From Myxococcus hansupus (GTDB lineage Bacteria > Myxococcota > Myxococcia > Myxococcales > Myxococcaceae): DNA of 64,000 nucleotides. The notes under the pieces were generated by a model. It saw nothing but the letters and a program-made list of their open reading frames with translations. It had not been told where the DNA came from and made no database searches. The stretch spans positions 3,740,501 through 3,804,500 of the forward strand of contig NZ_CP012109.1 of the NCBI RefSeq assembly GCF_000280925.3, given 5' to 3'. The translations under genes and the position numbers were made by a program. The number at the start of each line of letters is the position of its first letter. Positions within the stretch are counted from its first letter, which is position 1. Below, piece by piece: positions 52,068 to 61,230 of this stretch.

Positions 52068-54373
52068 ACCTGCCTCTTCTTTCGCTGCGAGCGCGTGCGG
52101 AACAGGAGATAGACACCCAGTCCGGACGTCGCCAGCACGGCGGTCTCTCCCAGGGTGTCGAGCGCCCGGAAGTCCACCAGGATGACGTTGACGATGTTCA
52201 GCCCCTTGCCGCCGGGCACGCTCTGCGACGCATAGAAGTCCGCCAGCTTCCGGTGCGTCGGCACCGACGCCACGTGCAGGAGCGTCCAGGTGATGAGCCC
52301 GCCCACCGTCAGGGGCAGGACCGCCGTCCACCAGCGGAAGCGATGCTCATGGGGCTGCACCGGGAAGCGCGAGAACACCAACGCGAACAGGATGACGGTG
52401 AGCGTCTGCACCACCACCTGCGTCATCGCCAGGTCCGGCGCGGCGAAGAACACGTACAGCAGCGCCTCCGCCAGGCCCAACGCTCCCAGCGCGAGGATGG
52501 ACGTGAGCGCCGACTTCGACACCACCGCCAGCACCGCCGCCACGAGGATGCCCACCAGCACCACCACCTCGTGCGGCAGGATGGCGCGCGAGACGCCCTG
52601 GGGCCACGTCCCCAACCGCAGCACCACCGCCAGCCCCAGCAGCCCGCCGAAGGTGGCCATGGTGACGACGATGTACTGGTGCAGCGAGCCGTTCTGGATC
52701 AGCCGCGTCACGTTGGAGGACAGCTTGATGAGCGCGCTCAGCGTCTCCTGGTAGAACTGCTCCGGCCCGTGCCGGCTCAGGTTCAGCGACTGCAAGCCGC
52801 GAAGCAGGGGCTTCTGCAGCGCGAAGAGCCCGCCGCCCAGCGCGAGGCTCGCCGCGCTCAGCCCCAGCGCCGGTGTCACGCCGTGCCACAGCGTCAGCTC
52901 GAGGTCCGCGGCCTGGCTCCCGCCGATGTCCACGGCGGCCGTGGCCAACAGCGGCTGGAGGACCCACGGCACCAGGCCCAGCACGAGCCCGAGGCCGGCG
53001 AGCACCGCGGGCCCCAGCCACATCGACGGCGGCGCTTCGTGGACCTCGGCTTCGGGCTTGTCCGCGCGGAAGGTCCGGCCCGTGAAGGGTTGCACGCCGA
53101 CCCGCATCGCCGCGGCCACCATGCCGCCGAAGCCCACCATGGCCGCGAGCGCCAGCGGCCATCCGCCAGGGCCCTTCAAGCAGGCTTCATAGATGAGTTC
53201 CTTGCCCACGAAGCCGAAGAGCGGCGGCACGCCCATCATCGACAGCGCGGCGGCGGCACCGGCGGCGGCCGTCAACGGCAGGTGCTTGCGCAGCCCGCTC
53301 AGGTGCGTCAGGTCGCGCGTTCCCGTCTCGTGGTCGACGGAGCCCGCGACCAGGAAGAGGGTGCCTTTGTAGAGCGCATGGGCGGTGAGGAACGCGACCA
53401 TGGCCTGGATGGCCTCCGCCGTGCCCTGGCCCAGCAGCATCACCAGCGCGCCCAGGACGCTCACCGTCGCGTAGGCGAGCACCAGCTTGAGGTCGGTGTG
53501 GCCCAGCGCCAGGAGCGCGCCCAGCACCATGGTCACCGTGCCCACCACGGTCAGGACGGTTTCCCAGGGCGGCGTGCCGCCCAGCACCGGTGCCATGCGG
53601 GCCAGCAGGAACACGCCGGCCTTCACCATCGTCGCGGAGTGGAGGTACGCGCTCACCGGTGTCGGCGCCGTCATCGCACCCGGCAGCCAGGTGTGGAACG
53701 GCATCTGCGCGGACTTGGTGAAGGCCCCACCCAGCACCAACAGCAGGATGGCCAGGTAGCGCGGGCTGGCGCGCACCGTCTCCGAGGAGGCGATGGTCTG
53801 GGAAATCGACAGCGTCCCCGCCACGTCCCCCATCAACAGCAGGCCCACCAGCAGGGACTGTCCCCCCAGCGCGGTTATCAGCAGGGCGCGCTGTGCGGAT
53901 TCGCGGGCCGCGTCCTCCTTGTGCTCGAACCCGATGAGGATGAACGAGCTGAACGTCGTCACCTCCCAGCAGATGAAGAGCAGGATCGAGTTGTCCGACA
54001 GGACGATGCCCAGCATCCCGCCCATGAACAGGAGCAGCCAGCCGTAGAAGCGGCCCAGCACCTCGTGATGCACCAGATAACGGCCCGCGTAGATGACCAC
54101 GAGCGTGCCCAGGCCGGTGATGAGCAACGCCATCAACAGGGCCAGGCCGTCCAGCCGAAGCGCGAAGTCGATGCCCAGGTAGGGGATCCACTTCACGCTG
54201 ACCGCGCGCACCTCTCCACTGACCACCGCTGGGACCTGCGCGCTGAACCACACAGCCAGCCCCGCGGGAAACAGGGCAAGCACCCAGCCGGCCCCTGCAC
54301 GGCCCAGCCGCGTGAGCAGCACGGCCAACGCGGCGGCGATGAAGGGAACGGAGAAGACAATGCTCAGAGCCAT
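52064..54373 (-). CDS. mrpA: Mrp Na+/H+ antiporter subunit A (NuoL-like)
   Basis: 769-residue large subunit, first in the mrp operon. The N-terminal two thirds resemble NuoL: FICWEVTTFSSFILIGFEHKEDAARESAQRALLITALGGQS, the LPGAMTAPTPVSAYLHSATMVKAGVFLLARM segment with Lys, and FVGKELIYEACL. The C-terminal part contains MnhB-like helices (LTSILALGALGLAEALLYVFFAAPDLAMTQVVVQTLTVILFAL). The complete A-G set marks a multi-subunit sodium/proton antiporter driven by the proton gradient. It starts 329 bp before the divergent alcohol dehydrogenase gene. Confidence 0.94.
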   Translation of the reverse strand: MALSIVFSVPFIAAALAVLLTRLGRAGAGWVLALFPAGLAVWFSAQVPAVVSGEVRAVSVKWIPYLGIDFALRLDGLALLMALLITGLGTLVVIYAGRYLVHHEVLGRFYGWLLLFMGGMLGIVLSDNSILLFICWEVTTFSSFILIGFEHKEDAARESAQRALLITALGGQSLLVGLLLMGDVAGTLSISQTIASSETVRASPRYLAILLLVLGGAFTKSAQMPFHTWLPGAMTAPTPVSAYLHSATMVKAGVFLLARMAPVLGGTPPWETVLTVVGTVTMVLGALLALGHTDLKLVLAYATVSVLGALVMLLGQGTAEAIQAMVAFLTAHALYKGTLFLVAGSVDHETGTRDLTHLSGLRKHLPLTAAAGAAAALSMMGVPPLFGFVGKELIYEACLKGPGGWPLALAAMVGFGGMVAAAMRVGVQPFTGRTFRADKPEAEVHEAPPSMWLGPAVLAGLGLVLGLVPWVLQPLLATAAVDIGGSQAADLELTLWHGVTPALGLSAASLALGGGLFALQKPLLRGLQSLNLSRHGPEQFYQETLSALIKLSSNVTRLIQNGSLHQYIVVTMATFGGLLGLAVVLRLGTWPQGVSRAILPHEVVVLVGILVAAVLAVVSKSALTSILALGALGLAEALLYVFFAAPDLAMTQVVVQTLTVILFALVFSRFPVQPHEHRFRWWTAVLPLTVGGLITWTLLHVASVPTHRKLADFYASQSVPGGKGLNIVNVILVDFRALDTLGETAVLATSGLGVYLLFRTRSQRKKRQV

Positions 54374-54701
54374 GGGCGGCGCCAGCAGGCCATTGCGGGA
54401 CGCGGGCTCCTAGGCTTCTTCCTTGCACGCTCGGCGTTGGGGCCAATGGTGGACATTCCCCGTGATTCCCAGGGCGGGAACTGTCCAACAGTGCCCGGGG
54501 GCCGCCCCGGCCGCTGGACGGGCGGATGATGGGTCGACTCGAACGTGCCGCTGCCGCCGCCGCACATCACCTGCGACGAGGCGCCGGATTCCATTGTTCA
54601 GAATGGCTTAACGACCTTTCGACCCCGGGGCGCCTAGTCCACCGAGGAGCCGGCGCGTATCTCTGGTCGAGACGACTCAATTCTGGACCAGGAATCGACG
54701 A
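54374..54701. other. 328-bp divergent intergenic region
   Basis: Between mrpA (minus) and the zinc alcohol dehydrogenase (plus), so it should hold the promoters of both. It contains an inverted repeat GGG-A-ACTGT-CCA-ACAGT-G-CCC (54476-54496), a plausible operator or hairpin, about 100 bp upstream of mrpA. Nearer the dehydrogenase lies CCATTGTTCAGAATGGCTTAA with an AT-rich feel. I see no gene and no confident promoter. Confidence 0.5.
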
Positions 54702-55739
54702 ATGCGAGCGACAGTGATGTACGGCGCTGGCGACGTGCGCGTGGAGCACGTCCCCGACGCGAAGTTGCAGCTTCCCACGGACGCCGTCGTGCGCGTACTT
54801 CGGGCATGCATCTGCGGAAGTGACCTCCACCCGTACCACCAGATGGCACCCTCGCGGGAGGGGACGCCCATGGGGCATGAGTTCCTCGGCGTGGTCGAGG
54901 AGCTGGGGGCCTCGGTGTCGGGCCTTCGGAAGGGGGATGTCGTCATCGCGCCGTTCGCCTACTCGGACAACACCTGCGAGTTCTGCCGCGAGGGGCTGCA
55001 CACGTCATGTCGGAATGGCGGCTTCTGGGCCTCGGGCGGGGTTGGCGGAGCGCAGGCCGAGGCGGTGCGCGTGCCACAGGCGCAAGGCACGCTCGTCAAG
55101 GTGGCCGTGGGGGAGGACTCGGCGCTGCTGCCGTCGCTCCTGACGCTGTCCGATGTCTACGGCACCGGTTACCACGCCGCGTTCAAGGCCGGCGTGACTC
55201 CGCGAACGACGGTCACCGTGATTGGTGATGGCGCGGTGGGCCTCATGGCCGTGTTGTCGGCGCGGCAGTTCGGCGCGGAGCGAATCATCCTGATGGGGCG
55301 CCATCAGCGGCGCACGGACCTGGGGCGTGAGTACGGGGCCACCGACGTGGTCGCCGAGCGCGGACCGGAAGGCATCGCCCGGGTGCTGGACCTGACTCGC
55401 GGCGATGGGACCCACGTGGTCATCGAAGCCGTCGGCTACCCGGACGCCTATGACATGGCCGTGGGCGTCGTCCGGCCGGGGGGCGTCATCAGCCGCGTTG
55501 GGGTGCCTCAGTACGACAATGCCCCCGTGGGGTTCGGCAGCTTGTTCGGCCCCAACATCACACTCACGGGAGGCCCGGCGCCCGCCCGCGCGTACATCGA
55601 GCGGCTGCTCCCCGGCGTGCTGGAGGGGAAGGTCCATCCCGGCAAGGTCTTCGACCGGACGGTCAGCCTCGACGAGGTTCCCGCCGGGTATCGGGCCATG
55701 GACAAGCGCGAGGCGCTCAAGGTGCTCGTCCGTCCTTGA
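54702..55739 (+). CDS. Zinc-dependent alcohol dehydrogenase family protein
   Basis: 345-residue MDR-type NAD(P)-dependent dehydrogenase. Catalytic zinc ligands are Cys38 (CICGSDLH), His59 and Glu60 (MGHEFLG). The nucleotide loop is VTVIGDGAVGLMAVLSARQFGA (about residues 167-190). The structural zinc site is incomplete: of the usual C-x2-C-x2-C-x7-C, the last three are seen (Cys92, Cys95, Cys103 in TCEFCREGLHTSC) and the first is Asp89. It is of the type often called alcohol dehydrogenase or glutathione-independent formaldehyde dehydrogenase-like; the substrate is unknown. It is not obviously linked to the formate dehydrogenase operon, with which it converges. Confidence 0.88.
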   Translation: MRATVMYGAGDVRVEHVPDAKLQLPTDAVVRVLRACICGSDLHPYHQMAPSREGTPMGHEFLGVVEELGASVSGLRKGDVVIAPFAYSDNTCEFCREGLHTSCRNGGFWASGGVGGAQAEAVRVPQAQGTLVKVAVGEDSALLPSLLTLSDVYGTGYHAAFKAGVTPRTTVTVIGDGAVGLMAVLSARQFGAERIILMGRHQRRTDLGREYGATDVVAERGPEGIARVLDLTRGDGTHVVIEAVGYPDAYDMAVGVVRPGGVISRVGVPQYDNAPVGFGSLFGPNITLTGGPAPARAYIERLLPGVLEGKVHPGKVFDRTVSLDEVPAGYRAMDKREALKVLVRP

Positions 55740-55796
55740 GCGACGCCTGCCGCCTCACTGCTTTGCCCGAGGTGGCGCCAACCGCGCGCTTCAGGC

Positions 55797-56936
55797 TCAT
55801 CGCACCACGGGCAGCGGGAACTTCAACGGCTTGCCGTCCGACGCCGCCGTGTGGCCGGTGACCTCCGCCGCGCCGAGGCCCTGGCGCTGGGCCTGGAAGG
55901 TCGCCTGCGGATTGCGGGAGGAGACCTTGCCCGCATGGAAGATGGCGAAGCGTGCCGCCACCGCGCCCACCGTCGTCAGGACGTTCGCCGCCGTGGCCAT
56001 CCCGCGGGTGCGCCGGGGCAACACATCCAGCAGCAGCCCCGCGCCCGCGCAGAGCTTCGACGCCTTCCACAGCGCGGCTGGGAGTCCTTCCCGCAGCGGT
56101 CTGATGACCTCGGGGACGCGCGCGGCATCACGTTCCACCGCCACCCGCGTCGCCAGCTCCGCCACCTTGCCCGCGACCCGGAAGGCGCGGAGCACCGGCG
56201 CTTCGTGGCGTGCGTGCGGTAGCAGCGACATCAGCGCGCCAGAGGCCGCCGTCGCCGAAGCCATGAAGAAGAGGGGCAGCGAGCGGTGCATGGACTGCCA
56301 CAGCGGCACGGCTGTATTCGTGAGCAGCACCGCCGTGTAGCCGGACAGCGGCAGCCCCAGCAGCGCGGCGCTCGCGCCAGCGGCACGGCCCAGCGTCCCT
56401 GTCAGACCCCGGCGGTGGCCCAGCACCAGCGCCAGGGTGTTGAAGGCCCCCGATGCGGCCAATACCCAAGAGCCGATGCTCATCGGCGACGTGGGCCGGA
56501 AGACGCGCAGCATGTTGAGGAAGCGCTCCGGCCGACCCAGGTCATGGATGAGCAGCCCCGCGCTCACCAGGTCGCCCGCCGTGCCCAACCACACGCAGCG
56601 GCGCCCGAGCCCTCGCAGCCGGCGTCCTCCCACCAGGTCCGCCGCGAGGCCCAGCACGCTCGTGGCACCCGCGACGCCGCCCACGTAGAGGTACATGGGC
56701 ACCGACGCAATCCACACAGGCTCCTTGAGGACGGGGAGCCCGTAGTAGCTCGGGGCCTCGGAAGAAGCGTCCCCGTCACTGGAAGGGCGGAGGCCCGGCG
56801 CGCGCTCCAGCGTCTTCACCCGTTGCTGGGCACCCTCGCCGCTGAGCACTCCCATGGCGGGGTCCACGTTGCGTCCGTCGCGCTTGCGCTGGAGCGTGTC
56901 CAGCAGCGTCTCCGTGGGCTCTCCAGGCCGAGTCAT
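55797..56936 (-). CDS. NrfD-family membrane subunit of formate dehydrogenase operon
   Basis: 379-residue polytopic subunit with an N-terminal soluble stretch and about eight helices. Segments: WIASVPMYLYVGGVAGATSVLGLAADLVGG, GLLIHDLGRPERFLNMLRVFRPTSPMSIGSWVLAA and LPLSGYTAVLLTNTAVPLWQ match NrfD/PsrC quinone-reactive subunits. It replaces the cytochrome b (FdnI) type of E. coli. It probably passes electrons from the iron-sulfur subunit to quinone. Start ATG 56936 overlaps the preceding gene by 4 bp. It is the last gene of the operon. Confidence 0.88.
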   Translation of the reverse strand: MTRPGEPTETLLDTLQRKRDGRNVDPAMGVLSGEGAQQRVKTLERAPGLRPSSDGDASSEAPSYYGLPVLKEPVWIASVPMYLYVGGVAGATSVLGLAADLVGGRRLRGLGRRCVWLGTAGDLVSAGLLIHDLGRPERFLNMLRVFRPTSPMSIGSWVLAASGAFNTLALVLGHRRGLTGTLGRAAGASAALLGLPLSGYTAVLLTNTAVPLWQSMHRSLPLFFMASATAASGALMSLLPHARHEAPVLRAFRVAGKVAELATRVAVERDAARVPEVIRPLREGLPAALWKASKLCAGAGLLLDVLPRRTRGMATAANVLTTVGAVAARFAIFHAGKVSSRNPQATFQAQRQGLGAAEVTGHTAASDGKPLKFPLPVVR

Positions 56937-57730
56937 CCGCGCCGCTCCTTGCCGAGCCACACCGCGCCCAGCGCCGCCGCCGCCATGCCCAGCGCGCCCA
57001 CGGCCACGGCGGTCCAGGACTCGCGGGCCTTCATCGTGGGCACCACGGGGTCGGGCGGTAGGTTGTAGACCTCGGGCCGGTCCACCAGCAGGAAGAAGGC
57101 GTTGAGTCCTCCCGTGCCGGGCTGGTTCACCGCGTCCTTGCCGTACAGGTACGCGTCCGTCAGGCCACGCGCGTGCAGGCTCTCCACGCGAGCCTCCGCG
57201 CGCGCGTGCAGGACCTCCAGGTCCCCGAACACGATGGACTCGGTGGGACACGCCTTCGCGCAAGCGGGCGTCATGCCTTCGCCGAGCCGGTCGTAACAGA
57301 GCGTGCATTTCCAGGCCCGGCCGTCGTCCTCCCGGCGCGACACGACGCCGAAAGGGCAGGCCGCCACGCAGTATCCGCAGCCGTTGCACACGTCGGGTTG
57401 CACGTAGACGGTGTCGAACTCGGTGCGGATGATGGCGCCCGTGGGGCAGGCCTCCAGGCAGCCCGCGCGCTGGCAGTGCTTGCACACGTCCGACATCATC
57501 AGCCACGAGAAGTCCGCGATGGCCGTGGACACGCCGGGCATCGGCACCGGCCGCTCGACGAAGGCCACGTGCCGCCAGGTGGACGCGCCCAGCGCGCCCG
57601 TCTGGTCGTAGGACATGCCCGTGAAGTGGAAGCCGTCGTCGGGCAGTTGGTTCCACTGTTTGCACGCGACCTCGCAGGCCTTGCAGCCGATGCAGACGGT
57701 CGTGTCGGTGAAGAAGCCCTTCTGTCCCAT
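56933..57730 (-). CDS. fdnH: Formate dehydrogenase iron-sulfur subunit
   Basis: 265-residue ferredoxin-type subunit with four cluster motifs: CIGCKACEVACKQWN, CKHCQRAGCLEACP, CNGCGYCVAACPFGV and CTLCYDRLGEGMTPACAKACP. The C-terminus carries a single helix (AVAVGALGMAAAALGAVWLG), like FdnH of E. coli. It carries electrons from the molybdenum/tungsten subunit to the membrane subunit. It starts 3 bp after the fdnG stop and overlaps the NrfD-like gene by 4 bp. Confidence 0.93.
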   Translation of the reverse strand: MGQKGFFTDTTVCIGCKACEVACKQWNQLPDDGFHFTGMSYDQTGALGASTWRHVAFVERPVPMPGVSTAIADFSWLMMSDVCKHCQRAGCLEACPTGAIIRTEFDTVYVQPDVCNGCGYCVAACPFGVVSRREDDGRAWKCTLCYDRLGEGMTPACAKACPTESIVFGDLEVLHARAEARVESLHARGLTDAYLYGKDAVNQPGTGGLNAFFLLVDRPEVYNLPPDPVVPTMKARESWTAVAVGALGMAAAALGAVWLGKERRG

Positions 57731-57733
57731 GGC

Positions 57734-60700
57734 CTATGACTCCTCTGTGTCCGGCTCCTGCGTCGTCGCGTGCGAGACGTCGCCCAGGAAAGGGCTGTCT
57801 CGGTGGAGTCGAGGCAGGCCCGGCGGGAGCGCGGGCTGCGTGGCACCCGTCGCCGCGCGAGCACCCGTGGCCTGCCGTCCCGCGACGATGTCGCAGGTGA
57901 GGGCCTTGGACTCCTGGATGTCCACGTTGGGGTCCGCCAACAGGGCGGTGAGCTCGTTGGCGCCGTCTCCCCGGATGCGGCCCGTCACGCCCCAGTGGTA
58001 GGGGATGCCCACCTGGTGAACCCACGTCCCGTTGAGCTTCAGCGTGGGGATTCTCGGGGTGACGAGCACCCGGCACTCCAGGTCTCCGCGCGCCGTGCGG
58101 AGCGTGGCCCAGCCGCCATGCGTCAGGCCTCGCTCGTGGGCGAGTTCAGGAGAGACCTCGCAGAACTGCTCGGGTTGCAGCTCACTGAGCCACGACAGCC
58201 AACGGCTCATGCCGCCCGCCGTGTGGTGCTCGGTGAGACGGTAGGTGGTGAGCACGAACGGATAACGCGGGTCGCTCCAGGCGCGGTGGTACGGGTTGCC
58301 GCGCCGGCGCCACTCCTTCCGGGCCGGGTTGCACTGCTGCCCGTAGAGCGCGTTTTGCACCGGGGACTCCACGGGCTCGTAATGCGTGGGCAGGGGGCCA
58401 TCCACCAGTCCGCTGGGTGCGAAGAGCCAGGCCCGGCCGTCCGCCAGCATCAGGAACGGGTCCGTCCCTGAATGCGCCTCCATGCCCCGGGCATCCGGCG
58501 TGGGCCGGTAGTCCGGCGGCCGGTCCACGATGAAGTCCGGCACGTCCTCGCCGGTCCACCGCGCCTTCGCCGCGTCCCACCAGACGTACTTCTTGCGCTC
58601 ACTCCACGGGCGGCCCGACGGGTCAGCCGAGGCGCGGTTGTAGAGGATGCGGCGGTTGGCCGGCCACGCCCAGCCCCACTCGGGGGCAACCCAGGTCTGC
58701 TCGCGCCCCGGCTTGCGGCGCGCGGTTTGATTGACGCCGTTGGCCCGGCATCCCGCGTAGATCCAACAGCCACACGCGGTGGATCCGTCGTCCTTCAGTT
58801 CCGTGAAGGCACTCACGGGCGCGTTGTCCGCGACGCGGTAGCCGTTGATTTCGTGGAGCACGGCCTCCGCGTCGGGATCCGCGTCGCGGCCCACGGTGGG
58901 GTAGTCCCACGTGAGGTCCTGGAGGGGCCGGTCCTTGGCCTCGCGCGAAGTGGCGTAGCGGGCCTTCAGCCGCAGGCCGAGGTGGTACATGAAATGGAGC
59001 TCGCTGCGCGCGTCACCCGGCGGCTCCACCGCCTTGTGGTGCCACTGGAGCATCCGCTGGGTGTTGGTGAACGAGCCGTCCTTCTCCGTGTGCGCGGCGG
59101 CGGGGAAGAAGAAGACCTCCGTGCGGATGTCCTCCGTCTTCACGTCGCCGCGTTGGATTTCCGGGGCGGTGCGCCAGAACTCGGCGGTCTCGATGAGCGT
59201 GAGGTCGCGGACCACCAACCAGTCGAGCTGCCGCAGTCCCTGGCGTTGAAGCGCGCCGTTCATGGAGCCCACGGCGGGGTTCTCGCCCATGACGAAGTAG
59301 CCCTGGAGCCGGCCGTCCGCCATGTCCGCCACGGTCTGCATGTGCGAATGGTTTCCGGTGAGCCGGGGCAGGTGGCTGAAGAGGTAGTGGTTCTCCGCCG
59401 TGGCCGCGTCGCCGAACCACGCCTTGAGCAGGGAGACGATGTACTTCGGGAAGTGGTGCCACCAACCGGTCTTGGATTGGTGGTCCTCGATGTACTCGTC
59501 GAGCACGCTCGAGTGCTCGCAGTACGGCATGGGGATGTAGCCGGGCAGCAGGTTGTAGAGGGTGGGGATGTCCGTGGAGCCCTGGATGGAAGCATGGCCT
59601 CGCAGCGCGAGGATGCCGCCCCCGGGACGCCCGATGTTGCCCAGCAGCAGTTGGAGGATGGTCGCGGTGCGGATGTACTGCACGCCCACCGAGTGCTGCG
59701 TCCAGCCCACCGCGTAGCAGAAGGCGCTGGTGCGCTCCCGGCCCGAGTTGGCGCAGAGCGCCTCCGCCACTTTCAGGAACTGCGCCTCGGACACGCCACA
59801 CACCTTGGAGACGATGGCTGGCGTGTAGCGCTGGAAGTGGCGCCGCAGCACCTGGAAGACACATCGGGGATGCTGGAGCGTGAGGTCCTTGGGGGCCTCG
59901 AAGGGGGGCAGGTGGCCGGTTTCCCCGCGCGCACCGGCGCCGGGCTCCGCGAAGACCTCTTTGTGTCCCGCCGCGGGAATCGCGCCCTCGACGCCTTCGT
60001 ACTGCCAGGTGGCGGAGTCGTATTGGTTCTGCTCGCGCTCGTAGCCGCTGAAGAGGCCGTCCAGGTCCTCCGTGTCCTGGTAGTCCTCGCGCAGGATGTT
60101 CGCGGCGTTGGTGTAGTGGACGACGTACTCGCGGAAGTACCGCTCGTTCTCCAGCACGTAGCGGATGAGGCCGCCGAGGAACGCGATGTCCGAACCCACG
60201 CGCAGCGGCACGTGGAGATCCGCCATCGCGCTGGTGCGCGTGAACCGAGGGTCCACATGGATGATGGTGGCACCCCGTTCCTTCGCTTCCATGACCCACT
60301 GGAAGCCCACGGGATGGCACTCGGCCATGTTGGACCCTTGGATGACGATGCAGTCAGCGTTCGCCAGGTCCTGCTGGAAGGTCGTGGCTCCGCCACGTCC
60401 AAGCGTGATGCCCAGACCGGGCACCGTGGAGGAATGTCATATTCGGGCCTGGTTCTCGATCTGGACGATGCCCAGCGCGGTGAAGAGCTTCTTGATGAGG
60501 TAGTTCTCCTCGTTGTCCAGCGTGGCGCCGCCCAGGTGGGCGATGCCCAGCGTGCGCCGGACGTCGTGGCCGTGGGCGTCCGTGGCCTCCCACGTGGCGT
60601 CGCGGGTGCGCTTCACGCGGTCGGCCACCATGTCCATGGCCTGCTCCAACGGGATGCGTTCCCACTCCCGTCCGCCGGGCCGACGGTAGAGCACGTCCTT

Positions 60701-61006
60701 CACCCGGTGCGTCCCGGTGACGAGCTGGAAGGTGGCGGAGCCCTTGGGGCACAGCCGTCCCCGTGACACGGGCGAGTCCGCGTCGCCTTCGATGTCGAGG
60801 ATGCGGCCGTCCTGGACATGGACGTCCTGCCCGCAGCCCACCGCGCAGTAGGGGCAGACGGACTTCACGACGCGGTCCGCGCGGGCGGTGCGGGGTTCCA
60901 GCGAGCGGCTGCGCTCCGACATCGCCGTCTCGCCCAGCGCGGTGGCGTCTCCCGTCTTCACCTGCCGCAGCAGGGGCCAGCGGGCCAGCAGATCGAAGAG
61001 TCCCAT
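57734..61006 (-). CDS. fdnG: Formate dehydrogenase catalytic subunit, predicted selenoprotein (in-frame TGA at 60437-60439)
   Basis: 1090-residue molybdopterin (or tungstopterin) formate dehydrogenase, oxidising formate to CO2. A naive reading stops at TGA 60437-60439, but the two halves are in the same frame and join as IENQARI-U-HSSTVPGLG, matching E. coli FdnG at its selenocysteine followed by the catalytic His. Sec would be residue 190. Starting 11 nt after the TGA is a hairpin GGUGCCC-GGUCU-GGGCAUC, a bacterial SECIS element. The N-terminus MGLFDLLARWPLLRQ has no Tat signal, unlike E. coli FdnG, so the enzyme should sit on the cytosolic side. The iron-sulfur motif is CPYCAVGCGQ with a later CPKG. 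ATG 61006 follows a GGAAGGTGG ribosome site. Confidence 0.93.
60407..60439 (-). promoter_or_regulatory. Sec UGA codon and SECIS-like hairpin in fdnG
   Basis: On the coding strand: UGA (60439-60437), an 11-nt spacer, then a 7-bp stem GGUGCCC/GGGCAUC (one G-U pair) closed by GGUCU. From memory, the E. coli fdhF SECIS has the same 11-nt spacing and the same GGUCU in its apical loop, the part bound by SelB. This is the signal that recodes UGA as selenocysteine. Confidence 0.9.
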
Positions 61007-61102
61007 CAGCCACCTTCCGCGTGATGAACGGTCGCGGGTGATGATGGTGCCGCACGGGTTTGGATGCAGGGTGCGGGACGTGGCTCGCTGTTGCACCAGC
61101 GA

Positions 61103-61152
61103 CGCTCGCGGAGCTGGGATGTTCGCCGGCGTGCGTGCATGTGCCTTCGAAT
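61103..61152 (+). repeat. Upstream arm of an imperfect direct repeat flanking the toxin pair
   Basis: Sequence around CGCTCGCGG...ATGTTCGCCGGCGTGCG...GTGCCTTCGA. A similar stretch with one 6-bp gap and several substitutions is found after the immunity gene (62621-62662), suggesting that the AHH/imm11 pair lies between repeats. Confidence 0.55.
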
Positions 61153-61230
61153 CCACCGCGCGTGGGGCGTGCTCAGTATCCCCCCCAGGGAGTATTCAGC
61201 TCTGAGCCGCTAGCGTGTGTGCTTCCGGGC

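Noticed and set aside
57734-60424. Separate formate dehydrogenase gene starting at a GTG near 60424
   Set aside because: It is the downstream part of fdnG after the selenocysteine TGA; no ribosome site precedes 60424, and the N-terminal iron-sulfur part would be lost.
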